Below, piece by piece: positions 13,621 through 22,392 of a stretch of 46,536 nt of DNA (its first letter is position 1; each line of letters starts with the position of its first letter). The notes beneath the pieces are model-generated. The model saw only the letters and a program-made list of their open reading frames with translations. It was not told where the DNA came from and searched no databases. Made by a program: the position numbers and the translations under genes. Source of the DNA: Treponema sp. (GTDB lineage: Bacteria > Spirochaetota > Spirochaetia > Treponematales > Breznakiellaceae); NCBI GenBank assembly GCA_031275035.1, contig JAISPH010000193.1, positions 1 through 46,536 of the forward strand, in the 5' to 3' direction.

Positions 13621-15097
13621 GATCCTGATGTCCTTCGACCGGCTGGCAACGGTCCTGGGGGGGCGGATCATCTCGTTTAATCCCGCCCTCCGGGGCTTTT
13701 CCTCGGTGTGTATCGATTCCCGGAAGGCCGGTCCCGGCGCTCTCTTTGTGGCCCTGGCCGGTTCCGTCCAGGATGGACATGACTATGTGGAGGCCGCCTT
13801 CAAGGCGGGGGCCGCGGCGGCGCTGATAGCGGAATCCCGGCTGGGACCGGCCCTGGAAGATACGGCCCGCCGGTCCGGATGCCTGCTCCTGACGGCGGCG
13901 GATACTCTGCGGGCCCTGCAACAGGCGGCGGCGGACTATTTGTCCGGCTTTCCGGGCCTTATTCGGGTGGGCGTTACCGGTTCGTCGGGAAAGACCACTA
14001 CCAAGGAAATTGCCGCCGCCATGATAGGCGCGGAGAAAGAGGTGATTGTCAATCCGGGGAACTACAATTCGGAGACCGGGTTGCCCCTGGCGGTATTCGG
14101 TGTCCGCTCCCGGCATCAGGTGGGAATCTTTGAAATGGGGATGAACCGCAGGGGAGAGATAGGGGAATTGGCGGCGGTACTGAGACCGCATATCGCTTTA
14201 ATCACAAATATAGGCTCCGCCCATATCGGTATTATCGGCAACAGGGAGGGGATAGCTCAAGAGAAAAAGGCGGTTTTTTCCGCCTTTACCGGAACCGAGC
14301 TTGCCCTGATCCCCGAAGATGACGAGTACCGGGATTTTCTCGCCCGTGATCTGCGGGGGCGGTCCGTCTTTTACGGGCCCGGTTCCTGCCGGGAGCTGGG
14401 ATCCGTCCGGGAACTGGGGCTGGAGGGAACCGGCCTTGACTGGGAGGGACGCCCCCTCCGCTTCGGCCTTCCCGGCGTCCATAATATAAGGAACGCCCTG
14501 GCTGCGGCGGCTATTGCCAGGGCGGTGCCGGTCAGCGCCGCCGCCATACGCCGGGGACTGGAATCGGTACGGCCCCTTTTTGGCCGCGGTGAAATTCTCC
14601 GGGGGCCCGTAACGGTGGTGCAGGACTGCTACAATGCCAACCCTGAATCCGCGGCGGAGGCGATCCGTTTCTGCGACGCGGTTTCCTGGCCGGGCCGGCG
14701 GATCTATATCATCGGGTCCATGATGGAGCTGGGGGCCGCTTCCCCCGGGGCCCACCGGGAACTGGGCCGTCTCCTGGCCGCTTCCAGGGCGGATATGGTC
14801 TTCCTCTACGGAACGGAGACGGCCCCGGCCCGGGATATTCTGGAGGGACAGACTCCGGGGCCGGACTATTCCGGGGCCGGGGCGGATGCCGAAACTTCAG
14901 CCTGCGCCTTATCTTTGGCAAGGCGGAAAATTCCCTTTTTTTACACCGATAGTATGGATGAATTGTCCCGGGCGGCGGCTGATTTTGTACGTTCCGGGGA
15001 TTTGGTACTGTTGAAAGGTTCCCGGGGCTGCGCCCTGGAACGGCTGACCGGAGCGCTCCGGTCAGCCGTGGAACTTCCTGTACAAGGAGGGGTTTAA
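13613..15097 (+). CDS. murF: UDP-N-acetylmuramoyl-tripeptide--D-alanyl-D-alanine ligase
   Basis: A 494-residue Mur ligase that adds D-Ala-D-Ala to the UDP-MurNAc tripeptide, the last cytoplasmic peptide step. The ATP loop GVTGSSGKTTTKE is at residues 120-132, followed by NPGNYNSETGLPLA (148-160) and the central FEMGMNRRGEI, NIGSAHIG. The C-terminal domain has QDCYNANPESAAEAI, typical of MurF. The start used is ATG 13613, with AAGGAG 7 nt upstream; it overlaps ftsL by 8 nt (ATGGCTGA). An upstream extension in the same frame has no ribosome site. The stop shares a base with mraY. Confidence 0.96.
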   Translation: MAEILMSFDRLATVLGGRIISFNPALRGFSSVCIDSRKAGPGALFVALAGSVQDGHDYVEAAFKAGAAAALIAESRLGPALEDTARRSGCLLLTAADTLRALQQAAADYLSGFPGLIRVGVTGSSGKTTTKEIAAAMIGAEKEVIVNPGNYNSETGLPLAVFGVRSRHQVGIFEMGMNRRGEIGELAAVLRPHIALITNIGSAHIGIIGNREGIAQEKKAVFSAFTGTELALIPEDDEYRDFLARDLRGRSVFYGPGSCRELGSVRELGLEGTGLDWEGRPLRFGLPGVHNIRNALAAAAIARAVPVSAAAIRRGLESVRPLFGRGEILRGPVTVVQDCYNANPESAAEAIRFCDAVSWPGRRIYIIGSMMELGAASPGAHRELGRLLAASRADMVFLYGTETAPARDILEGQTPGPDYSGAGADAETSACALSLARRKIPFFYTDSMDELSRAAADFVRSGDLVLLKGSRGCALERLTGALRSAVELPVQGGV

Positions 15098-16176
15098 TGT
15101 TTTTGAAATTCATCTATCCCCTGGTCCGCTACTTTACCCCGTTCAACGTATTTCAGTACCTGTCCTTCCGCGGAGCCTATGCGGCGCTGACTACCCTGCT
15201 CATCTGTTTTTTATTCGGTCCCCGGATCATCGAAGCCCTGAGGCGGCTGAAGATAGGCCAGTCCGTCCGAAACGACGGCCCCGAGACCCATCTGAAAAAG
15301 GGGGGAACCCCGACTATGGGGGGGGTGCTGATTATTTTTTCGGTGATACTCTCCATGCTGCTCTGGCAGGATATGAACAATAAAAAGGTCTGGCTTACCC
15401 TGGGGGCCTTTTTTGCCTTCGGCCTTATCGGTTTTATCGACGATTACCTCAAGGTAAGGCGGCGCAATTCCACAGGGGTTTCCGCCGGGGGAAAACTTAT
15501 CGCCCAGTTTGCGGCGGCCCTGGGGATCAGTCTTATCCTCTATTTTTCGGGGGAAGAGGGAATTACCGCCCTCTATGTTCCCTTTTTTAAGAATCCTGTG
15601 GCGGATCTGGGGGTATGGTGGATACCCTTCGCCATGCTGCTTCTGGTAGGAGAGTCCAATGCGGTAAACCTCTCCGACGGCCTGGACGGGCTTGCCGCGG
15701 GGCTGCTCCTCCTGGTTTTTATCACCCTGGGGGTTCTTACCTACCTTTCGGGCCGGGCGGATTATTCCTCCTATCTGGGAATACCCTACATTACCGGGGC
15801 GGGGGAACTGGCGGTATTCTGCTTTGCCGGGGCGGGGGCCTGCGTGGGTTTTCTTTGGTTTAATTCCCATCCTGCGGAGGTCTTCATGGGAGACGTGGGG
15901 AGCCTGTCTCTGGGGGGGGTCATCGCTACCATATCCCTTATCATAAAAAAGGAAATACTCATCCTGATCATCGGCGGAGTCTTCGTGCTGGAAGCGGCTT
16001 CGGTGATTATGCAGGTGCTGTACTATAAGCTGCGGAAGAGGCGGATCTTTAAGATGGCGCCGCTTCATCATCATTTCGAGTTGTCCGGCTGGGCGGAAAG
16101 CAAGGTGGTTACCCGCTTCTGGATTCTCGGGGGCTTGTTTGCGGTCATTGCCCTTTCAACCATAAAGATACAATGA
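15097..16176 (+). CDS. mraY: Phospho-N-acetylmuramoyl-pentapeptide transferase
   Basis: A 359-residue integral membrane enzyme with about ten helices that transfers phospho-MurNAc-pentapeptide to undecaprenyl phosphate, making lipid I. Catalytic signatures are KKGGTPTMGG (residues about 67-76), FIDDYLK with the paired Asp, NAVNLSDGLDGLA and the C-terminal APLHHHFELSGWAE. The length is the family norm. It starts within the murF stop (TAATG) with an AAGGAGG ribosome site and ends in a 4-nt overlap with ftsW. Confidence 0.97.
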   Translation: MFLKFIYPLVRYFTPFNVFQYLSFRGAYAALTTLLICFLFGPRIIEALRRLKIGQSVRNDGPETHLKKGGTPTMGGVLIIFSVILSMLLWQDMNNKKVWLTLGAFFAFGLIGFIDDYLKVRRRNSTGVSAGGKLIAQFAAALGISLILYFSGEEGITALYVPFFKNPVADLGVWWIPFAMLLLVGESNAVNLSDGLDGLAAGLLLLVFITLGVLTYLSGRADYSSYLGIPYITGAGELAVFCFAGAGACVGFLWFNSHPAEVFMGDVGSLSLGGVIATISLIIKKEILILIIGGVFVLEAASVIMQVLYYKLRKRRIFKMAPLHHHFELSGWAESKVVTRFWILGGLFAVIALSTIKIQ

Positions 16177-17327
16177 ACAGGGAAACGGCATATCCGATAA
16201 ACGTAGAGTCCGCAGGCCGCACATCCCGGGGGGACCATGTTCTAATCGCCGGGATACTGCTTCTTACAGGTCTCGGCCTGGTTACCCTTTATTCGTCTTC
16301 CTACGCCTTTGCGGAACGTTTCTTTGGGAACGGTCTTTATTTTATTTCCCGGCAGGCCGTCCTGGGAACGGCGGGGCTGATTCTCTTTTTTCTGGCCTCC
16401 CGGATCCGCCTGGAGATTCTGCGGAAGTGGATCAAGCCTTTGGTAATAGGAACCGCGGCGCTCTGTCTCCTTACCTTTGCGCCGGGGATCGGGGTGATAA
16501 AAAACGGAGCCGCCCGGTGGATCAGGCTGGGGCCTCATACCTATCAGCCTTCGGAGCTGGTCAAGCTTGTACTGCCCCTCTACCTGGCCCATATCTTCGA
16601 CAAGAAGAAGGAACGGATCGATTCCTTTGCCGCGGGGATACTGCCCCCGGTGCTGGTTACGGGACTTTTCTTTGCGCTTATCTGTCTGGAGAATAATTTT
16701 TCCACCGCCGTCTTTATCGCGGTGAACGTACTTTTTGTGTTTTTTATTGCCGGGGTACGGCTCAGGTATTTCCTTGCCGCCGCAGTGATCCTGCTGCCCC
16801 TGTCGGCGCTGCTGATCCTAACCAGGGAACACCGGATACGGCGGCTTATCAGCTTTATATGGCCCGAATGGGATGTCCTGGGAGCGGGGTATCAGGTCCG
16901 CGCTTCCATCCTCACCATAGGGTCCGGGGGATTCCTGGGCAAGGGGCTCGGCCAGGGTACCCGGAAAATAGCCAGCGTTCCCGAGATTCATTCGGATTTT
17001 ATCTTTTCGTCCTTTGCGGAGGAATCGGGGCTGCTGGGGGTTTCCCTCTTTTTTGCGATCTTCATTATCTTTACGATTCAGGGTTACCGGGCTTTCCTGC
17101 GGGTGGAAGATCCTTTCAGAAAACTTCTTGCCTTTGGCATGGTAACCATGATAGCCTCCCAGACCCTGCTCAATATTGCGGTGGTTTCGGGTTTCCTGCC
17201 TGCTACCGGCATTCCCCTGCCGTTTTTTTCCGCCGGCGGGTCGTCCCTGGCAACCACCCTGCTCATGTCCGGATTGATTGTTAATGTTTCCCGGAGCGAA
17301 GGGAAACCGGAGGTAAAGCGTGTCTAA
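16173..17327 (+). CDS. ftsW: SEDS-family peptidoglycan polymerase FtsW
   Basis: A 384-residue polytopic SEDS protein (about ten membrane segments). FtsW polymerises lipid II at the septum together with a class B penicillin-binding protein. Signatures include NGAARWIRLGPHTYQPSELVKL (split here as residues about 111-132), FIWPEWDVLGAGYQ with the periplasmic loop, LGQGTRKIASVPEIHSDFIF, and GIPLPFFSAGGSS near the end. The position between mraY and ftsQ favours FtsW over RodA. There is no ftsI in the window, so its partner transpeptidase must lie elsewhere. The start overlaps mraY by 4 nt; the stop overlaps ftsQ by 8 nt. Confidence 0.93.
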   Translation: MNRETAYPINVESAGRTSRGDHVLIAGILLLTGLGLVTLYSSSYAFAERFFGNGLYFISRQAVLGTAGLILFFLASRIRLEILRKWIKPLVIGTAALCLLTFAPGIGVIKNGAARWIRLGPHTYQPSELVKLVLPLYLAHIFDKKKERIDSFAAGILPPVLVTGLFFALICLENNFSTAVFIAVNVLFVFFIAGVRLRYFLAAAVILLPLSALLILTREHRIRRLISFIWPEWDVLGAGYQVRASILTIGSGGFLGKGLGQGTRKIASVPEIHSDFIFSSFAEESGLLGVSLFFAIFIIFTIQGYRAFLRVEDPFRKLLAFGMVTMIASQTLLNIAVVSGFLPATGIPLPFFSAGGSSLATTLLMSGLIVNVSRSEGKPEVKRV

Positions 17328-18150
17328 CGGTTATGTTTATGCGGATGAAGTTATTTCCGCCAGAACAGCGTCGCCATCAAAACTGGACAGGTTTCTTAAG
17401 CGCCTGATTATGATTATCGTACTGATGCTGGCGGCGGAGCTTGTCTGGCTTACCGGGATCAGTCCCTGTATGCCCCTGTCCTCTGTGGAAGTGTCGGGGA
17501 TACCCGGCATTGACCGGGGAACGGTGCTGGCCCTGGCGGAGATCGACGGGCAGTCCTCCTATGTGTCGGTCCGGCCCGGGAAGATAGAAGAGGCCCTTAT
17601 GGCCCTGCCCCAGGTAGGAGCCGTCAAAGTAACCAAGCAGTTTCCCGGCAAGGTTAAGATCCTGCTTGAAAGCCGGCGGGCGGTGGCGCTGTCTCTGGCG
17701 GGCATAGGGGGAAGGGTGCGGCCTGTTTATTTTGACAAGAACGGGGTGGTCTTTAAAATTGGCAGCGCCGAATCTTTGGGGGATCTTCCTCCTTCCATGC
17801 CCATTATCTCGGGGCTGATCTTCGAACAGGCCGCGGTGGGGATGCGGCTGCCCCCGGAGTTTACGGAATTTTTTACGGAACTGGAACGGATAGGCGATGA
17901 TGCGCCGGAACTGCTGACGGCCCTTTCGGAAATACGGATCAACAAGAAAGCCTATGATGGGTTTGATCTGATCCTCTATCCTGTCCATAATCCGGTAAAA
18001 GTCAGGATAGGAAACAATTTGAACGAGGATCTCCTCCGTTATATGATATTGGTTATAGACGTATTTAAGGATAAAGGTATTGATGTGGAAGAGATCGATT
18101 TTAGAACCGGGACCGCGTCGTATATGGTAAAGGAGGCTTCCTCTGGCTAA
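17320..18150 (+). CDS. ftsQ: Cell division protein FtsQ/DivIB
   Basis: A 276-residue bitopic protein: about 25 cytoplasmic residues, one membrane helix (about 27-46, LIMIIVLMLAAELVWLTGI), then a POTRA domain (LSSVEVSGIPGIDRGTVLALAEIDGQSSYVSV, about 52-83) and the beta domain ending near residue 270. FtsQ links the early and late divisome and binds FtsL/FtsB. It starts with GTG at 17320, GGAGG 7 nt upstream, overlapping ftsW by 8 nt (GTGTCTAA). The stop overlaps ftsA by 8 nt in the same geometry. The name rests on topology, POTRA and synteny. Confidence 0.88.
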   Translation: MSNGYVYADEVISARTASPSKLDRFLKRLIMIIVLMLAAELVWLTGISPCMPLSSVEVSGIPGIDRGTVLALAEIDGQSSYVSVRPGKIEEALMALPQVGAVKVTKQFPGKVKILLESRRAVALSLAGIGGRVRPVYFDKNGVVFKIGSAESLGDLPPSMPIISGLIFEQAAVGMRLPPEFTEFFTELERIGDDAPELLTALSEIRINKKAYDGFDLILYPVHNPVKVRIGNNLNEDLLRYMILVIDVFKDKGIDVEEIDFRTGTASYMVKEASSG

Positions 18151-19396
18151 CGGAGATATAGTAGTCGGTCTTGATATAGGCACGACCAAGGTCTGCGCCG
18201 TAATCGGCGAACAAAATGAAAACGGGACCATCGAAATAACCGGCGTGGGGATTAGTCCCTCCACGGGGCTCCGCAAGGGGGTAGTGGTAAACATTGAGGC
18301 CACCCTTAAATCCGTCGCTTCCGCGATTGAGGCGGCGGAGATGATGAGCGGCCGCGAGGTACATGCCTGCTGGACCGGCATCGGGGGCAGCCACATCGAC
18401 GGGATCAACTCCAGGGGGGTGGTGGCGGTTACCGGCAGGAACCGGGAAACCCGGGAGATAGGCGGCGACGATATAAACCGGGTACTGGAAGCGGCCCGGG
18501 CGGTGGTAATTCCCATGGACCGTCAGGTTCTGGAGGTGATTCCCCAGACTTACATCGTGGATGATCAGAAGGGTATACGGAATCCCCTGGATATGATCGG
18601 GGTCCGGCTTGAGTCGGAGGTACACATCATTACCTGTTCCGTAACCAGCGCCCAGAACCTTATCAAATGCGTTAACCGGGCGGGGTTCAGGGTCAATAAT
18701 CTGATACTCCAGACCCTGGCGGCGGGCCGTTCCACCCTGACCGAGGAGGAAAAGGAACTGGGTACCGCCCTCATCGATCTTGGGGGGGGGACCACCGACG
18801 TGATGGTCTATTCCCAGGGAGCGCCCTATTCGACCATCACCATCCCCGCCGGGGGGGCCCAGGTAACCAGCGATATTTCAATAATAAAAAACATTTCCTT
18901 TGAAAATGCGGAGCGGATAAAGCTTGATGCGGGTTGCTGCTGGGAGGAACTTCTTGAAGGGGACGGCGAGATCATTGTTCCCGGCGTAGGGGGACGGCCT
19001 CCCCTGCCCATACCCAAGTCCCAGATCCTGGGAATTATCCGGCCCCGGATGGAGGAGATCTTTACCATGGTAAAGGAGAAACTGGACAAGCTTGCCCTGA
19101 CCCGGCCCTTGGGCGGCGGCATCGTACTTACCGGAGGGGGTTCCCAGCTTCCGGGCGCCGCGGAACTGGCCTTTCATATCTTTAGGCTTCCCGTAAGGGT
19201 AGGTTTTCCCCTGCCCGTAGGGGGGCTGGTGGACGAATACCGGAACCCTGTCTATGCCGCCGCGGTAGGACTGGTTCTGGAAGGGGCAAGCCGGGAGGGG
19301 AAAACCGGAAACGGGACCGAGCCCCATCCCCGGGAAAAGGGCCAGACCTCCCTCTTCGGCAAATTGGCGGAATGGCTGAGGAAGGAATTTTTTTGA
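18143..19396 (+). CDS. ftsA: Cell division protein FtsA (CTG start)
   Basis: A 417-residue actin-like ATPase that tethers FtsZ to the membrane. Seen are phosphate-1 VGLDIGTTKVCAVIG (about residues 8-22), the 1C subdomain, phosphate-2 LIDLGGGTTDVMVY (about 214-227) and the adenosine motif GGIVLTGGGSQLPG. The C-terminus KLAEWLRKEFF fits the amphipathic membrane-binding helix. Between the in-frame stop at 18128 and this conserved start there is no ATG, GTG or TTG. CTG at 18143 is the only plausible initiator, preceded by a perfect AAAGGAGG 6 nt upstream, and it overlaps ftsQ by 8 nt (CTGGCTAA) like its neighbours. Starting at GTG 18245 would delete the first nucleotide-binding motif. Confidence 0.93.
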   Translation: MANGDIVVGLDIGTTKVCAVIGEQNENGTIEITGVGISPSTGLRKGVVVNIEATLKSVASAIEAAEMMSGREVHACWTGIGGSHIDGINSRGVVAVTGRNRETREIGGDDINRVLEAARAVVIPMDRQVLEVIPQTYIVDDQKGIRNPLDMIGVRLESEVHIITCSVTSAQNLIKCVNRAGFRVNNLILQTLAAGRSTLTEEEKELGTALIDLGGGTTDVMVYSQGAPYSTITIPAGGAQVTSDISIIKNISFENAERIKLDAGCCWEELLEGDGEIIVPGVGGRPPLPIPKSQILGIIRPRMEEIFTMVKEKLDKLALTRPLGGGIVLTGGGSQLPGAAELAFHIFRLPVRVGFPLPVGGLVDEYRNPVYAAAVGLVLEGASREGKTGNGTEPHPREKGQTSLFGKLAEWLRKEFF

Positions 19397-19402
19397 ACAG
19401 AC

Positions 19403-19468
19403 TTGTTCGGAAACTGAAGTTTCCAAACAACCTTGACAGGGTTTTTCAAAACTTGCTGTTTTGAAAAA
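19403..19468. repeat. Two hairpins in the ftsA-ftsZ gap
   Basis: First hairpin 19403-19430: TTGTT-x-GGAAACT pairs with AGTTTCC-x-AACAA, 12 bp with one mismatch and a 2-nt loop. Second hairpin 19442-19468: 11-bp perfect stem TTTTTCAAAAC with GTTTTGAAAAA, loop TTGCT. The second belongs to a family also found at 28578-28606 and 29554-29582. No clean T-run follows either, so full termination is unlikely; partial termination or mRNA processing that sets the FtsA:FtsZ ratio is a possibility. The 133-bp gap is the only large gap inside the division run. Confidence 0.7.
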
Positions 19469-19529
19469 GGGTCAAATATAGTAAAGGCGGATTTGGGGCC
19501 TTGTGGCAGAAAGTATTTGGGAGGGGAAT

Positions 19530-20732
19530 ATGAACATTCAGGTTTTTGAGGAAAAAGTAACGGGGCCGAACCCGACGGTTATTAAGGTTATCGGCGCCGG
19601 CGGCGGCGGTTCCAATGCGGTAAACCGCATGATCGAATGCGGCGTACAGCGGGTACAGTTTATCGCCCTCAACACGGATCAGCAGGCCCTGAACCTAAGC
19701 AGGGCCTCGATAAAGCTGCCCATCGGGGCAAAGCTGACCGCCGGCCTCGGCGCCGGGGGCAAACCGGATGTCGGCGAAAAGGCGGCCATGGAAGACCGGG
19801 AGATGATCGCCAACGCCCTCAAGGGCGCCGACATGGTCTTTGTTACCGCCGGCATGGGAGGCGGCACCGGCACCGGTTCGGCGCCGGTCATCGCCCAGGT
19901 GGCCCGTGAATGCGGCGCCCTGACCGTGGGGGTGGTTACCAAGCCCTTCGATTTTGAGGGCCGGTATAAGATGCGTCTTGCCATGGAGGGCATAGACAAG
20001 ATGCGGGAGGCGGTGGATACCCTCATCGTCATTCCCAATCAGCATCTCCTTAAAATTGTAGAACGCAGGACCCCCATCAAAGAGGCTTTCCTCAAGGCCG
20101 ACGATGTGCTCCGTCAGGGGGTGCAGGGAATTTCGGATCTGATCACCGTTCCGGGGATCATCAATATCGACTTTGCCGATGTAAAGACCACCATGCACGG
20201 CCAGGGCGACGCCCTCATGGGGATAGGCGCCGGGACCGGAGACAGCCGGGCGGAAACGGCGGCCTCCAATGCGGTGGAAAATCCCCTTCTGGAGGATACT
20301 ACCATCGAAGGGGCCCAGCATATCCTTATCAATCTTACCGGCGGAGAGGATGTTTCCCTGGCGGAATTTCAGGATGTGGTGAACATCATCACCGCCAACG
20401 CCGATCCCGACGCCATGATCATCGCCGGGACCGCCATTGACACTACCATGACGGATAAGCTTCAGGTAACGGTAATTGCCACGGGATTCCAAAACGAGGC
20501 GGCAAGGCTTGTCCAGAAGCCCCAGAATCTTGAAGTGGTCAAACCCGGAACGGGAGATTTTATTCCCTACGGGGATTTCATCAAGCTCTACAACCGTTCC
20601 AAGGGACCCCAGGAATTTCTTGGCCGGCGGGGCTGCCGGGAAGACGATCTGGATGTGCCCACGGTGATAAGGGATCCCAAATTTGCCGAACGGGAAGGGG
20701 CTGAAAAGAACAGCGCCGAAAAGAACGCGTAG
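19530..20732 (+). CDS. ftsZ: Cell division protein FtsZ
   Basis: A 400-residue tubulin-like GTPase that forms the Z ring. The start at ATG 19530 follows GGGAGGGG; an in-frame GTG at 19503 adds nine residues and is less likely. The tubulin signature GGGTGTG is at residues 110-116, [16 protein letters not shown] near 19-34, and the T7 synergy loop NIDFAD at 212-217. The C-terminal peptide [14 protein letters not shown] matches the consensus FtsA/ZipA-binding tail, followed by a charged Glu/Lys/Asn end. It is separated from ftsA by hairpins. The xerD-like gene begins 9 nt after the stop. Confidence 0.98.
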   Translation: MNIQVFEEKVTGPNPTVIKVIGAGGGGSNAVNRMIECGVQRVQFIALNTDQQALNLSRASIKLPIGAKLTAGLGAGGKPDVGEKAAMEDREMIANALKGADMVFVTAGMGGGTGTGSAPVIAQVARECGALTVGVVTKPFDFEGRYKMRLAMEGIDKMREAVDTLIVIPNQHLLKIVERRTPIKEAFLKADDVLRQGVQGISDLITVPGIINIDFADVKTTMHGQGDALMGIGAGTGDSRAETAASNAVENPLLEDTTIEGAQHILINLTGGEDVSLAEFQDVVNIITANADPDAMIIAGTAIDTTMTDKLQVTVIATGFQNEAARLVQKPQNLEVVKPGTGDFIPYGDFIKLYNRSKGPQEFLGRRGCREDDLDVPTVIRDPKFAEREGAEKNSAEKNA

Positions 20733-20741
20733 GAAGATCCC

Positions 20742-21650
20742 ATGCCTAAAGACGGAAATCTACAGGAATATTACTCCCGGCTTATCGCGCTGGAACGCCG
20801 TTCTCCCCTGACCGCGAAAACCTACCGTGCCGAAATCCGCCGTTTTTTGGCATGGCTTGAGGCCGAAGGTCTTACCATTGAGAGGGCCGGCGTCTCCTCC
20901 CTTGTCCGGTATCTGGATCTGCGCAGAATCCGGGATGGGATTGATTCCCGTTCCGCCGCTAAAGCGGTATCCATACTGAGATCCTTTTTTAGATACGTGA
21001 ACGATAAGAATATACGGCCCGATAATCCGGCGGCGGTGCTGGAACTGCCCCGGAGACACATGCATCTGCCCGAGGTTCACAGCCGGGAAACGGTGGACAA
21101 GCTTCTTGGGATGATGGAAACCGAAACGCCCCGGGGCCTGCGGGACCGGGCCCTCTTTGAGTTAATCTATTCGGCGGGGCTCAGAATCTCCGAGGCTTCG
21201 GGTCTTAATATCCGGGATCTTGACTTTTCCCGGGAACTGATCCTGGTCCGGGGCAAGGGAAGCAAGGAGCGGCTTGTGCCTCTGGGGGAGGAAGCCGCCC
21301 GGTGGCTCAGGCGTTATCTTAAAGAGAGCCGTCCCATTCTTGCGGGGGCGCGGCCGGGGGACGCCCTCTTCGTCGGACGGACGGGAAAGCGGCTTTCCCG
21401 GAAGGGGATCTGGAAAAATTACGCCGCCCTGGCTGGTCTGGCGGGCATAGGCTCCAAGCTGCATACCCTGCGGCACAGTTACGCCACGGAACTTCTTGCC
21501 GGAGGGGCGGATCTGCGGTCGGTACAGGAACTGCTGGGACATGCGGATCTTTCCACTACCCAGATCTATACCCATGTGGATGTGTCCCTCCTTCGGGAAA
21601 GCCACCGGCGGTACATGCCGAAACTGCGGAGCTACGCCAATGAAGATTAA
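20742..21650 (+). CDS. Tyrosine recombinase XerD-like
   Basis: A 302-residue tyrosine recombinase, standard Xer length. The N-terminal SAM-like core-binding domain covers residues about 1-105. The catalytic set is complete: R148 (SAGLRISE), K172 (GKGSKER), H241 and R244 (HTLRHSYAT), H267 (LLGHADLSTT) and the nucleophile Y276 (IYTHV). Xer proteins resolve chromosome dimers at dif at the septum. A second Xer gene lies at 25512-26456; which is XerC and which XerD cannot be settled by eye. Its place 9 nt after ftsZ supports a division-linked role. It overlaps the next gene by 11 nt. Confidence 0.9.
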   Translation: MPKDGNLQEYYSRLIALERRSPLTAKTYRAEIRRFLAWLEAEGLTIERAGVSSLVRYLDLRRIRDGIDSRSAAKAVSILRSFFRYVNDKNIRPDNPAAVLELPRRHMHLPEVHSRETVDKLLGMMETETPRGLRDRALFELIYSAGLRISEASGLNIRDLDFSRELILVRGKGSKERLVPLGEEAARWLRRYLKESRPILAGARPGDALFVGRTGKRLSRKGIWKNYAALAGLAGIGSKLHTLRHSYATELLAGGADLRSVQELLGHADLSTTQIYTHVDVSLLRESHRRYMPKLRSYANED

Positions 21651-22392
21651 AAAAGAGGCCCTCATGGGACTCCTGATAATCGCCGTTATCGCCGCCGTGG
21701 CGGCGGTCTCCTATACCTGGACCAAGGTGAAGAACCGGAATACCTTGGCCGGAGCTCTGGCCGAACTGAGCCCCCGGGGCGGTCCCCCCGAGACCATTGA
21801 GGGGCTCCGTCAGGCCATCGCCCTCTACGAGGAGGAACTGGACCGTTATGTTAAGACCGCGGCCCAGACCGGGGTATATTGGAAGATCCTTGCCTCCCGG
21901 CTCCAGGACAAGGGCCTCCACGTGGAGGCCCTGGACGCCCTGGAACGGGCCATCCGCTACCACCCCGATGATGCGGCCCTCCTCTATATGACCGGAGTTT
22001 CCGCCGCCGTCGCCGCAAAATCATCGCTGGATTTTGGGGGAAGCCGGGAGAATGAAAACCGGACCCGGTATTACCTCCTGGCGGAATCGGCTTACCTCCA
22101 GGCCATTGCCCTTGATGGCGCCTATGCCCGTCCCTGCTACGGCCTTGGGGTGCTCTATGTTTTTGAGATGAACCGTCCCGCCGAAGCGATACCGTATCTC
22201 CAGCGGGTATTGGAGCTTCGGGGTAATGACACCGACGCCCTGTTTGTTCTTGCCCGGGCCTATTATATGACCGGGCAGCGGCAGGAAGCCCTGGATGTCT
22301 ACGGCAGGATCATTTCTTTTACCAGGGATAAAATCAAAAAAGCGGAGGCTGAAAATAACCGCCGTTTTATTATGGATGACATGAATGGATAA
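21640..22392 (+). CDS. Membrane-anchored TPR protein
   Basis: A 250-residue protein starting at ATG 21640, which overlaps the xerD-like stop by 11 nt. One N-terminal membrane helix (about residues 8-28, ALMGLLIIAVIAAVAAVSY) is followed by a soluble part with tetratricopeptide repeats: about 85-118 (VEALDALERAIRYHPDDAALLYMTG), 150-185 (AESAYLQAIALDGAYARPCYGLGVLY) and 188-230 (AEAIPYLQRVLELRGNDTDALFVLARAYY). TPRs mediate protein-protein contacts, and the topology suggests the repeats face the periplasm. No enzyme motif is seen. Its stop overlaps dprA by 8 nt. The role is unknown; an envelope or division scaffold is one guess. Confidence 0.75.
   Translation: MKIKKEALMGLLIIAVIAAVAAVSYTWTKVKNRNTLAGALAELSPRGGPPETIEGLRQAIALYEEELDRYVKTAAQTGVYWKILASRLQDKGLHVEALDALERAIRYHPDDAALLYMTGVSAAVAAKSSLDFGGSRENENRTRYYLLAESAYLQAIALDGAYARPCYGLGVLYVFEMNRPAEAIPYLQRVLELRGNDTDALFVLARAYYMTGQRQEALDVYGRIISFTRDKIKKAEAENNRRFIMDDMNG

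Noticed and set aside
19431..19482. TTGACA and TATAGT as an ftsZ promoter
   Set aside because: The two hexamers are 38 bp apart, far from the 16-18 bp needed.
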